Source of the DNA: Apostichopus parvimensis
Taxonomy: Eukaryota > Echinodermata > Holothuroidea > Aspidochirotida > Stichopodidae
Length of the DNA: 63,362 bases
Reading direction: 5' to 3'
Assembly: GCA_000934455.1 (NCBI GenBank)
Contig: KN886230.1
Coordinates: 37,344 to 100,705 of the forward strand
The notes below the pieces were generated by a model that worked only from the letters and a program-made list of their open reading frames with translations, did no database searches and was not told the DNA's origin. The translations under genes and the position numbers were made by a program. Shown here one piece after another: positions 36,121 through 47,860 of the stretch; positions within the stretch are counted from its first letter, which is position 1, and every line of letters starts with the position of its first letter.

Positions 36121-38207
36121 TATGCATGTTTATACATATTTTTAATTTCATATTGCTGTAAGCCTATAATCTACAACACAATATACAATGTATACCATCA
36201 ATAGGGTATACACCTGCATTTCGGAAATGTTACATTTCAAATGAGGTTGCATCCAGACTAAATGAGTCATACAAGTTACATAATGATTCTTGAAGATATA
36301 GTCCTTTTCTTATGGAGTGCTGCATAGTACACAATACAACGTACCAAATAATATCTGATGGATGTTTGTCAATATGCTAATTTATATTCAGGGTGCCAGC
36401 AGGGTTTGCTCCTAGGGCCTGAAAGTTGTGGGGACTTGGACATCCCAAAGGATATCTAAGCGGAGCGCCACCCTGGTTGGCGCGTAGCGTTGCAAGAATA
36501 TTTTGGCAAAATATCCCTCCCAGATCAACAGAAATGGAACTTCACAGGCCTTGTATGTTGCATCTGAATTTTATTCTTATCTCAACTTTGTTTTGAGATA
36601 TCATGGTTTAGAAATTTACACTTCCAAAAAATAATATCAAAAAATACAATAAGAAGATGAGAAACAACAGCACTGGATTATGGTCATGTGTTTGTTTCTT
36701 TAACCTTAAATGGCACTTTCGGTAATGGTGAAATATGCCTAGGTACCGCACAAGTCTCATTCTGAAATTGCCAGACCAGGAAATGAACTTTAGGAACTTT
36801 ACCGGGGACATCTATCTTTCGTATGTAGGGCCTAGTCCGAGAGGAAATTCGGGTCACTTCCAAAGGCAGCCACAATTTTTAATATTTGTCCCTACTCTAA
36901 TGATACTAAATACTTGAAAATCATGGGAAACTTAAGAAAATATCATTGCAATAATGTTGGAAACTTTATGAAAATCCAGAGAAAAAATTGCAGTTTAAGC
37001 TCCAATTTGCCTAAGCTACAGTGTGTTAGGATAATAGTTAGAAATTCGCGGAAAAGCTCATGCCTGTTTCAACTGGGACGGAAAGATCGTGTGGAGCCAG
37101 AAGCAAATTTCAAAATCGGAAAAAGCCGGAATTCCGGCTGTTGCCGGAATTCTGAATATTGCTGCAGGCCTATACTATACAACATAACATACAGTTTAAA
37201 AAATTTAGTAGATACACCTTTAAATGGGGATACACCTGCATTTGGGGATATCTTTCATGTTACATGAGGACATTTACAGATTTTTGAAATGAGTCATTTA
37301 CTTGCTATATAATTTGGATTTGTATATTGTTCCATTAAATTCTGCTGTATAGTAAACAATACTACATACAGTTTATACCATGTATCAGATACACCTTCAA
37401 TTGGGGATACATCTGCATTTGGGGATATCTTTCATGTTACATGAAGACATATCCAGATTTGTTGAAATGAGTCATTTACTTGTTATATCATTTGGATTTG
37501 CTTACTTGTGATATATACTGTTTATACCATGTAGTAGATATGCTGAAATGCAGGTGTATCCCCAATTGAAGGTGTATCTACTATCTACTACATAGTATAA
37601 ACTGTATGTTGTATTGTATACTATAGACAGAAATGGAACAATACACAAGTCCATATGATATAACATCATGTATCATGTATCACACGTAAATGACTCATTT
37701 CAACAAATCTGGATATGTTCTCATGTAACTAGAAAGATATACCCAAATGCAGGTCAATTCCCAATGGAAGGTGTATCTACTATGGTATAAACTGTATGAT
37801 GTATTGTATACAATACAACAGAATGAAACGGAACAATACAAAAGTCCATGATATTACACTATGTATTACAATTGTAGGTGTATCTCCTCCTCTGGTACTA
37901 TATGCTTTATTGTAAAATATACAGCACTACAAACTTAACAACATGTACCAGAATCCAAACAATATATATGTCTCACACTTAATGAATTTCTTGTCAACAA
38001 ATTTCACTACATGATATAACATTAAAAACTATCCCATGATGCAGGTATATCTCCTATGTTACTTGTTGTTTCCTAAAACTCGGAATGAATTTGATTTCAT
38101 GCAAATATAGTAAAATTCCAGGGCGACAAGGACAAAATAGATATTGATGTATTATAAACCACTAACATATTTGTGTAGCATGTATACAGAGAACTCTTAG
38201 TACTCAC
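36121..38207. other. Intron of SET gene, repeat-rich
   Basis: Lies between SET exons, so by position it is intronic. It contains the repeat cluster listed next and no coding sequence. The plus-strand frame at 36914-37267 is lysine-rich AT sequence without homology. Confidence 0.5.
36185..37890. repeat. Cluster of ~170-bp direct and inverted repeats
   Basis: Units containing GGGGATACACCTGCATTTGG, ATATCTTTCATGTTACATG and AGACATATCCAGATTTGTTG occur in one orientation at about 37195-37330 and 37365-37500. They occur in the opposite orientation at about 37535-37720 and 37725-37870. A weaker copy is at 36185-36300. The two pairs form a large inverted repeat around 37515. Confidence 0.85.
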
Positions 38208-38770
38208 CACAGTTGTTTTCCTTTCCAGGTAAAAAAATATCTGAATCCACTTTGTTCTCTTGCCTCGCGTCTTTCCCCAGCTTCCCCAGAAATCAGCTCT
38301 CCGCCATATGCAAGTAAGGGTTCCCCGTGTAAAACCTTTTCTGTTGTAAAAACTGCTCGACCTATCAGCAAATAGGAAGTTGGTATTATTCAGAAATTAA
38401 TAGAAAGTATAAGTCAATGCAACAATGCCTGAGAAACTCTATAGTCAATCTTTTACACCTGAGGTTGATAAAATTGGTGGATGATATGTAGACAAACATT
38501 TCAATAAGGGTTGGGGATGTTGCAATCCAAATTACATAAATGAAGGTAAGTTTTCCAGTGAGAAAGAGAGATAGCGTGGGGGACCACCCAAAGAAAACAT
38601 GACCTCTCTGCAATTACTTAAAGATTTTTACACATGTATATTCAGAATAGATCCAACAATGTGCAACACTTCACATACATACCTTTTTCTGGTAGTAACT
38701 TCACCATAAACCCAGGAGGATCCGTATGTAGAGGTAGATACTTCTGATTGCGCAGCTGGCGTGAACTTAC

Positions 38771-41700
38771 CTAGAATTGAAGTAAACATAGAACGCATTC
38801 ATTACAAGAGTAGTCTTAAACTGTAACAGAGAATAATTAATAACTGTGTTGACTACAGATATTCATAGGTATATTACAGAAAACAAAGCAATGAATTTAC
38901 TTACTCGTTTGTTACTCTTTTGCCTAGATGTCATTGTCATTATTAGAATGTCATTTATCTTTAGAGGTGAAACAAGAAAGATAAAAATGTTCATTGCAGT
39001 AAACAGTGACTTTGACAATCAAGGGATTGTTAACTGACTAAATTGTAAAAAGCTACCGTTAAGAATCTACATAGCTACCACGTGGTGATTTTAATGACGT
39101 AGATGCACAACAAACTGTCTGTTTAGGGAAGGTTTGTAGTATAGCCTTTGCAGTTTGTTTTTAATATTTCCACTGACAGGTAGAAAAGCAACAGTCTGTG
39201 TGAATTTAAGGGGTCTAATCATAAAGTCACCAATGTATACTTACACTGACGATTTATATATGATGTTCTTTAATATACGCCACCACAAAAAATAGGAAAT
39301 CAAAAAGGATGCAACATATCACTGCAGACAGTGCTAACAACAATGTTCCCTCGTACTTGTCCATTGAATATATAGAAAATATTAAATAGAGGACTGAAAA
39401 TCAACAATAAAAACATATTTGCTAAATATTATGTACAATATGGTTACTCCAACAATATGCCTATATAGTAGTTTCAAATACATATTCCTAAGAGATGACT
39501 TCTTCTTAACTTAAAGTAATCCTCATGCATCAATGAAAGTTTATAAAATTATTTAATTATTAGTAATTGAACAAGGCATAGAAGCCTCAAGTTCAAAGAA
39601 ACCTAGCATATATGTCATACAAAAACTCTCCAAATACTTTCTCTTTTCTAGGGCTAGGCAATTTTATCTTACAATTGGTCGATTGGCAAGGCCTATCCTA
39701 CACCACATAAAGCCTGAGTTTAGTTGCATATTACAGATGTTAGGTTAATACTGTTAGGTCTACTAATAACTTGCTTTAGACTATATCCTAATAGAAAACA
39801 AATAGCCTACACTAAATATAGGTTGTTAGGCCTGGCACAGCTTATCCAAGTTACTTTCGGGTGTATTACTATGAATATGGGGAAGAACCTACAGAAGAAA
39901 GTCACATATACCTAGGGAATATCAGCAAAATGGATTGAAAACAAGAAAAAGATAATATCCTACCATTCAGTAATCTTCAAATGGTACGTTTCAGGTTCCC
40001 ACATGTTCAAGGTATGTAACTGCATGTATAGTGATGACAACATGGTGAAATAGTATAAAGCACTGCATATACAAGCAGACACTAATGTGTATTTTGCATT
40101 TTGGTATCCAACTGGGGAAGTGTGTTTGCTGCTGTAGTAGTCAACCGGGAAAATGTGTGTATGTCTCTTAACCTGTTAACTGGGGACATGCGTCATCCGT
40201 GTGTATAATGCTAAGGGCGCTATAGTAATCAGAGCTGAGACACCTACTGTATCTTTGTTAAACAAACACACCAGACATGCGGATTTAAAGTATGAAAATG
40301 GTGATTTTTTTTAATCATTTAGAAAATTAAAGGAGGCACTTCTGCGATGTTGTGGATGGTTTTGCACATAGAAAATGGGGATTTGACAAATTGGGATATC
40401 CCCATTTGGGGGTGTATCCCCATTTGGAAGGTGTGTATCCATACGATCATCCCCGATTGACAGGTCTTACAAGTACACACACACACGCCAAGTTGAATAC
40501 ATAGGTTCCTTGCTTTGCAGAAAGCAAGGAACCAAAAGGGGAGCGATATAATGTATTGATATGGAATCGTATTGGGTGATAAATTCATATGTGTACACCT
40601 TGTATTGACCTGAAGTGACCTATTGAGTCAGGTAAGCAATAAAGCAGAAAGCGATCAAAACGTTGGGTTATTATCCTTCTCAATCGGTCAAATCGAACCC
40701 GAGACATAAAAATTATTACCTTGCCTGTCTCCTCGTACAAGTAGGTAATATCTTTGGACCATTACTAGTCTTGGCCAAGTGATTTGTAATATTCTTTTTC
40801 TTTACGACTAGTAACTACTTCATTTTAGACTCGCGTATTAAAGAACTCATACTCAATGAGTGGTACAGCAACTACTCTCCAAAAACCATGCATTAGTTAT
40901 TACTACTTTGTGTTCGTAACATGTGTTACAGGACATGAACAGTAGTTACTGTACGTACCATGAGTATGAGGTGTTTTTGTATACAATTTACGTATCTTTT
41001 GTGACAAAGTTTTAATAAATACTCCAGAGGCAACATATGAACAGAAATACTGTAAACTTGGGCTTCCTAAAATGAAATGTTTTTTTTTTTTAAACTATGT
41101 TATTGGCAAGTGCAAAAAATTTTCAGAAATAATACAAGGGAATTATTTTCTGTATGGCTCATGTGATGAATTCGCTCAAAAAGCTTAACATTGGTGTTGC
41201 CATATACATTCTTAAAAAGTTTACTAAATTATGAGATCACTTCTTCGAAATAAAACATAATTCATGGATGTTGTTTTTCACCATTTGGCTACAAAATATT
41301 TATGGAAAGTTATGAGTACAATCACACCCTAATATCAGCCTCGACGTTATTGTAAAATATTCACCAAAATAAATCAAATAATAGGATTAGGAGGAGGCAT
41401 TAAACCGAATTTCCGTTCCCTTAATGGATCCATTGCAACATTTCATAATAGAAAGAAAGTTTCAGTCAGATCTGGTCAGTCAGGCACATTACACTGTTCC
41501 TGCAGTAAGCTATACTCTAAGAAAAAAAAGGTGGTAGGAAAAATTGTACCAATTATTAGTGCCGGACTGGCCCTGAATTTTAAATTTGACATTAAAGAGG
41601 TCATGGCATGTAAAATCCAACTAATCTAGTTATTCTCTTCTGAATCTATGAGAAAATCTATCTTCAAAACTATTGTCATCACCTTTCAAATCTGAAGGAT

Positions 41701-42000
41701 TAATTATAAATGAACGTTTTAATATACGCATCCGAAAACAGACCTCTGAAAAATTAGATTTCAAAATAACACACGATGACGTCATATTAGGAACACAAGT
41801 GCCAAGGACAGGCATGAACCGGATTGCGTGACAATCATACCGTCACACAAACACGCATATTTACACTGAGAGAACAACCACTGTATTACGCTATATTGTT
41901 AGAAAGTAAAATTTTTATTACAACATGTAAAATATCGGAGAAAAAAGCCGGTCCGTTGTGTTGTTGGGTGCTGCAGTAACGTCATAACCCTAATTAGGAC
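38771..42000. other. No supported gene
   Basis: AT-rich. The upstream exon and promoter of the SET gene should lie here but were not identified. A short GGGGATATCC/GGTGTATCCCCATTTGG repeat near 40378-40440 recalls the 37-kb cluster. Confidence 0.4.
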
Positions 42001-44460
42001 ACATGGTCCCAAGTGTCCATTTGTAATTCTCATTTGACCAAAATGTCCGAACTTAATAAAAAAAATCGTCAGTCCCCACCCAACGGGACCCCCCTAGGGG
42101 GTGAACAAAAATATTTTAATTTGTAAAACAGGCGCCTCGGGGCGTAGAGTGACCCAAAGTGAAAAAAAGTTGACCGGAAGTGACCAAAAAATATGTAATG
42201 TAATAGGTGCGTAAGTCCCAAGTGTCCATTTCCAGGTCCCGAGTGTCCATTTTGTTGGTCTATCTCCAAAAGTGGGGGTTACAGGGGGCCGATATTCGGT
42301 AAAAGGGCAGAACTGATGTCACGGTACACCCACCAACACTTCCGGTCAGTTTGGGTCACATGACTATTTATCACAGCCAAAAAATACAAGTGAATTAGTA
42401 AACTACCTTATAATTTTATTTGGGTAAATGACCACCCCTAGGGTTAAGGTCGAAAATCGTAAACTTTGACCTTTGACCTTCAAATTTCTTGTGGATGTTA
42501 AGGGTCAATAGGGCACTGATATATGCAAATGGCAAGTATATGTCACTTCCGGATACTGTGTTATGGGGGTCAAAGGACAAAAATGTCGTTCCTTCCAAAA
42601 AATTTAAAAAATCGTGGGAGTGACCGATTTCCACGAAACTTGCAACGATGACGTGTGAGGTCATAAGGAATGGTCAGCTGAAAAATTTCGGCCATGAGGT
42701 CACCGGGTCAAAGGTCAATCAGAGGTCAAAAATTTAAATCATCAAATTTTAAGTCGGACCACCAAATATGGTCAAAAATTTTTTTTACCTAAGGTCATAC
42801 CAATCCAAGATGGCTGCCACTCAAAGTTAACCCCAACCCCTAGGGTTAGCTAGGGTTAGCATATTAGACTCCTGTGTGTACACGATATGGTTTTTCGGGA
42901 CACAAATTGGTGTCGTGATGTTACTCGATGCGTACTATTACGTGATTATCTTAAACTTGTTTCAAGTCGTTTACCTCCGGAATGAGGGCGCTTTAAAATT
43001 TTACCTAGGGGTCCGTTTCTGAGACGGGAGGAATGAGCTATCGACCTGTAACTCACACTGGAGACTCAACACTTGAGGTTGTACAAAATAAAGTTCCGGT
43101 TTTGACCCTATTTTTTCTGACCGGAAGTGACGTCACAAAAGCAATATCGTCGACTTTTACAAAACTAGATGACCGATAGCCTTTTAAATAGCAGCAAAAA
43201 TATGTCGAGACATGTTCTATCGATTCTGTGAATTGAAAAAAAATGTCATCAATGTTTGACAAAATGGCGGCCAAAATAAAATATTGATGAGAAAATATTT
43301 GAAAAAAGTATAAAAAAATAATCAAAGACCGGAAGCGGATCAAATGACGTTGATATAATCTCTAATTGTTAGTTTTAACTAAATCTGAAATTTCGAGCAA
43401 ATTGGGTGGATTTGAATTTTTCGCCGAAAATAGCGCCACCACCGGATGACGTCAGAAATTAAAAATCGCGCGAAATACATGAAAATATTGTTACCGATAG
43501 TTTCGGACATGCCGAATCCATTGATGCTATTTTGAGAACGATCGAATGTTCAGTTGCTGAGATATGGGTAGAGACATGTCGAAAAGTGGGTCTATGTGAC
43601 GTGACGCTAGATCAAAACCGGGTATCCGGTGAGAACGGGACATCCGGTGATAAAAGGTCAGAGATAGGGCTATCCATCGATTTTAACTTTGGCTAATTTA
43701 GAATTGACCTAAGGTGGTAAAAAAGCTACTCAAATGTTGACGTCGGCGCTGGCGTCCTTGTTTAGGGTTATCATAGCTACCACCGCTGAAAAACACCTAT
43801 TTTTTGGGGGGCCTCCAAAACGTATAGACTATACCCCCTTCCCGAAGATTAATGCTACCGTATGAGTTGTCTACACGTAGCTACGACTCTCGTCTCCCAC
43901 ATAACCAAAATTCAGCCCAGTCACAAACCTTCGGTGGAAAGGAAGTGGTACCGAAAAGAGGTACTTTTTTAACTTTTCAAGACAAAAACACCTATTTTTG
44001 GCGCAAATAGAAATCATATAGACAAAGAGCCTCTCCCGGTCAGATAATTACACGAAATTTATGTATGACAATGACGAGGGTGTCTTCTAATACACGTCAA
44101 AATGTCATGTCGATGGGTACTTCAGAGAGGACAGGAGGGGGGGGGGGGTTGACAAGAGGGAGTTTTCCAACTTTTGCACGTATGAAGAACACGTATTTTT
44201 ATCGGGTCCTTTGGGACCACATATCTCCCGAACGGAAGCAGATATAGACCTGGGAGTTGCAGATTTGGGATCCTGGGCATCGATTATCCCCTGTGACGTC
44301 ATTTTGACGAAATCCATTTTTCGGGCCTTTTAGCGTGGGTAAATTATGTCCATTCACGGCCACCGTTGGAGCAAACACCTCGCCATGAACCACAGACAGC
44401 TTACACATCGACCATTATTACATTACCCTTGCTTTCAACCGAAATTCTGAAAATTTAGGT
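42001..44460. other. Non-coding repeat-rich stretch
   Basis: Contains CCGGAAGTGACGTCA-type motifs in several copies, AGGTCAAAGGTCAA runs and CTAGGGTTAGC doublets. TCCCAAGTGTCCATTT motifs (42008, 42216) relate it to the minisatellite at 53041. From 43730 it carries the block that recurs at 50420 and 51860. No gene is recognised. Confidence 0.5.
43730..44300 (+). repeat. Diverged copy of the 50/52-kb block
   Basis: Shares GTTGACGTCGGCGCTGGCGT, TCTACACGTAGCTACGACTC and later TTTGACGAAAT/TTTGACGACAT contexts with 50420-51000 and 51860-52260. It is the most diverged of the three copies. Confidence 0.85.
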
Positions 44461-44465
44461 AGGTA

Positions 44466-47400
44466 CCGTAAAATGGGGTATCTTTGGCACCCGGGGCAAC
44501 TTTCGCAGAAACAGGACATCATTCTTTGAGCCCCAGCTGCTGGATGGTTAAATATTAGCCACGATACACAGGTGGTTATAGTTTTTGAGGACACTTTGAA
44601 AAATATAATCAGTCATAAAAAAAAGGCATTTAAATTTTTCTACAAGCATTATTCCTTGTTTTTTAGATTTTTTGGTGTAAAAATCATGTGTACTACATAG
44701 TTTCGTCATAGACTGGACGCAATGGGTACCTGCCTGACGCCTCATGGTAGTTTTAATGTATCGGTGCTACCCATCTAATCTCGCACTCCAGCTACATTGC
44801 TCCGAAATTTGGATTTGAAAAACACCCCTTATCACTGGATTTTCGCTTCATCTGATATAGGTAGGTAAATGTAAACGTCATTTAAGGACAGTAAAATACC
44901 CCCATTGATAAAATATGATATATGGTAGTGAGGAACGACTTTAGAGTTATGTTCCACTTAGGCTGTAGCTACTTTGATAACATCCAATTTACGTTAACGT
45001 GTTTGTAGCATAGCCGCTTACTTTCTTGCTGACGAAGTTGTCAAAGTGTTATGGTGAAGCACCAATAATCCCTCCTTTAGTCCCTCCTCAATAACCATAT
45101 GATGTACCTGCTGTAACAGAAAAATGTCAATGATAGTATTTTAAGTTTATTCCTTATCAGTGAGGGATGATTGACTGTTTTTTGTTAATGAAAGTCTGTT
45201 GTTAAGAACCATTGACTTGCACTTACCTTACGGGAACAAACCCGGAAGTGTTTTTCGCGCATCTAGTACATGCGTTATAGAGTGATTTTAGTGAACCAGT
45301 AATTCGATCATTTGGCTAGTTACTGTGTACGCTGTGATTACTAGAATAGACCTGTATTGTAGGTCTAGGCCTGTAGTTTATGTTCATTGAAGTATTGTTC
45401 AGGTGCACTGCTTGGATCTATTATGAAAACAAATATTGCAAAATAACACTAACTTACTATTCAATGATACAATCCACTATCTTCATTCTCAGGTCAGTCA
45501 GGTCATGGTTCGAAACTATATTAAAGGGAATGGGAAGAGAAGTTTCCAAGCTTACAATGAAGGACAAGTGGAAGCTGCACTACTTGCTATTGAGAATGGA
45601 ATGTCCCAAGTAAAAGCAAGCAAGCGTTACAGTGTGCCTCGAGCAACCTTGCAATATAAACTGAAGAAAAAACGTCAGCAATCAGTTGGAAGACCACCAG
45701 TACTTAGTAAACTTGGGGAGAAATTAATGGTTGAAACGGTGTCTGAAGTTTCGAAATGGGGGTACCCTCTCACCCCCATTGGATTTTAAACTGGTTGTAA
45801 AACATTATCCAGATTCAAATAACAAAGTGGCACCACAGTTCCAAAAAAATATGCCTAGTGATGACTTTGTTTCCTCATTTACAAAGCGTAACTCACTGAG
45901 TTTACGATTTGCCGGAAATATTAAACGGGCAAGGGCACGAGTTGGAATTGATGAAATAGAAGAGTACTTTCAAAATCTTGAAACATCTTTAAATGAAGTT
46001 GACCCACTCAACATATACAACTATGATGAGACCAATCTAACCGATGACCCTGGGGCTAAAAAGGTAATGGTGCCTAGAGATATGAAGCGTGTTGAGCGGG
46101 TGCAGGAACTCTCAAGAACATCAATCTCGTTGATGGTGTGTGGAAATGCCGCAAAAGAGTTGCTTCCCCCATTTGTTGTGTATAAGGCACAAACCTTATA
46201 CGAAAACTGGACAAGTGGTGCACCTGAAGGGTCCAACATCCTAGATACATGGCGAAAGGAGTCACGTCGCCTTGGATCAATTCCAAAGGAAATCTTCCCT
46301 TTGCTGCTCAGGAAGTTATGGGAGCACCTGGAAGCGCATTGTCTGGAAAACCTCAAGTCTGGTTTTGCTGCAACTGTATTATTTGCTGTTGATGCAAAAC
46401 AGGTATTGAAACAGCTTCCTGGAATTAATAAAGACATCAATCCTGACGACATCGGTCGGAACCTGGATTATTAAACTTTTGGAAGAAAACCGTGGAAAGC
46501 GGAATGAAACCAAGTCGAAACGGGGTAAGAAAATAAAGGTTACACCAGGCATGCAGATAACTGAGAGAGATGTTACAGTGAATGATGTCGCAGGTCCATC
46601 AGGGTTGCAAGACAAAAAGAAGGACATCGATGAAAACCATTGTTTTGTTTGTGACACTGACTACGATGGCTACTCTGGTCCAGAATGGCTTCAGTGTGTT
46701 GTTTGCTTAGTCTGGGTTTGCGGTGATTGTAATGGAGGGATGTTACTGATCTGTTTGAGCCAACGTTATATTCTTCTTTTCTTGCTTCTTTGGTCAAGAT
46801 TACCTAAATTCATAAGTGACTATTAGCTATTGGTTACATGCTGTTGTCACACACTGTAGTTCCATGTTAAATGTTTCAATACTTTTTACTTATTTCAGTT
46901 GCTCAAGAAATAAAGATTTTTCTGATGCTCTCTGTTTTTGTTGAATGCTGTATTAATAATTTCAGCACAGATATAAGTGGTCGGTTAATAGGAAGAATGT
47001 GGAATGTTATAATGGGTTTGGTGTTTAATTAATTGTTGAGTATTCATGTTATTTCGCTTTCTACAAGCTAATGTAAAATTTTGCATTTTGTATTTAAAAT
47101 TTGTAAAGAACATGTTATTTTTTCAGAAGCAATACAATTTGGATTTGACGACTAAAAAATTGCATTTTTCTAGTAAATTTTATTTTAACACTTAATTGAC
47201 CATCATTTAGATTTTTTAAATTGTTTATTCTTCAGTATAGGCTAGTAAATTGATATCTGTAATTTAAATGAAACCTTTGAGCCCTTTCATGCCTATCATT
47301 TTTGTTGTGGACTATGAATATGACAGTTTTCACAGAAATCTTGTAAACGGCCAAAATTGCCCCGGAAGTCGGGTAACTTTGGCTGGGTGGTTTTTACACC

Positions 47401-47546
47401 CTAGGTTCTTCAAAAGGGGGTGGTGTAAAATGGTACCCCCATAGCATTAAGTCACTTACCTCAAATGGTGATTATTTGGTAGAAACAATTTCAGAGATAA
47501 GGAAAGTTTCCAGTAAAAAACCCGCCAAAGTTACCCCGTTTGACGG
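44466..47546 (+). mobile_element. pogo-type DNA transposon
   Basis: Flanked by TA dinucleotides (44464-44465, 47547-47548). The left end reads CCGTAAAATGGGGTATCTTT and the right end, complemented, CCGTCAAACGGGGTAACTTT. The TIRs differ at about four of the first 20 positions. The interior encodes a pogo/Tigger-like transposase with an internal deletion. TA target sites and this protein type fit the Tc1/mariner-pogo superfamily. Confidence 0.85.
45505..46825 (+). pseudogene. pogo/Tigger-like transposase with PHD-like finger, deleted
   Basis: The start is taken at the ATG 45505. An N-terminal Psq-type helix-turn-helix (QVEAALLAIENGMSQVKASK, then RYSVPRATLQYKL) is followed by a shift near 45780. 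The DDE domain begins with NIYNYDETNLTDDPG, which holds the first catalytic Asp, and continues through SLMVCGNAAKELLPPFVVYK. After APEGSN the frame jumps straight to ILDTWRKESRRLGSIPKEIF, which belongs near the domain's end, so about 120 residues with the other catalytic acids are missing. After a shift near 46470, a Cys-rich tail (CFVCDTDYDG, LQCVVCLVWVCGDCN) looks like a PHD-type finger. The protein cannot cut DNA as encoded here. Confidence 0.8.
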
Positions 47547-47860
47547 TACTAGTATAGTTTAAAACAAAGAGATAATTTTTCACTATTTAAACGAAGGTTA
47601 ATGGTCACGTTCAGTTAGGGATAGGGTAAAGATTAGGTTAGGTTATAGGTTTACTGCCTAACACACGAGGTCATTAACCTGTAACGTGGTCACGTGACGA
47701 GTCTACGGAGCATTTTAAGAACCATTTAGTTTTGATCACCGTTTACATATTACGCACAAACAGCCGATTTAAATACAATTAACATAAAATTAAATACAAT
47801 TTAATTATCATAAAAGACATAGTTTTGTGGATTAATTTTTTTGTAACATTTTCCACACAG
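46826..47860. other. 3' part of pogo element and flank
   Basis: AT-rich, with no coding sequence. It includes the right TIR at 47520-47546. Confidence 0.6.

Larger units (their letters stand above)
35235..38770 (-). pseudogene. SET-domain exons (KMT5A-like) of fused gene
   Basis: Exons 38770-38683 and 38361-38208 and the long exon beginning at 35885 splice in phase. The AAAG|GT junction makes Gly, and the TG|C junction makes the Cys of GKQLC. The joined region is a SET domain: GRAVFTTEKVLHGEPLLAYG starts it, GGELISGEAGERREAREQSG follows, then RLGRLVNHGWK (RxxNH motif) and LFALKDIPTNSEILYDYG (YDYG). SET domains of this type methylate lysine using S-adenosylmethionine. After it come Asp/Ser-rich linker repeats. 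The linker has a shift at about 35456 and a TGA (about 35242) where the duplicated copy has an Arg codon. The start exon was not found. The call relies on motifs, spacing and splice phase. Confidence 0.75.
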
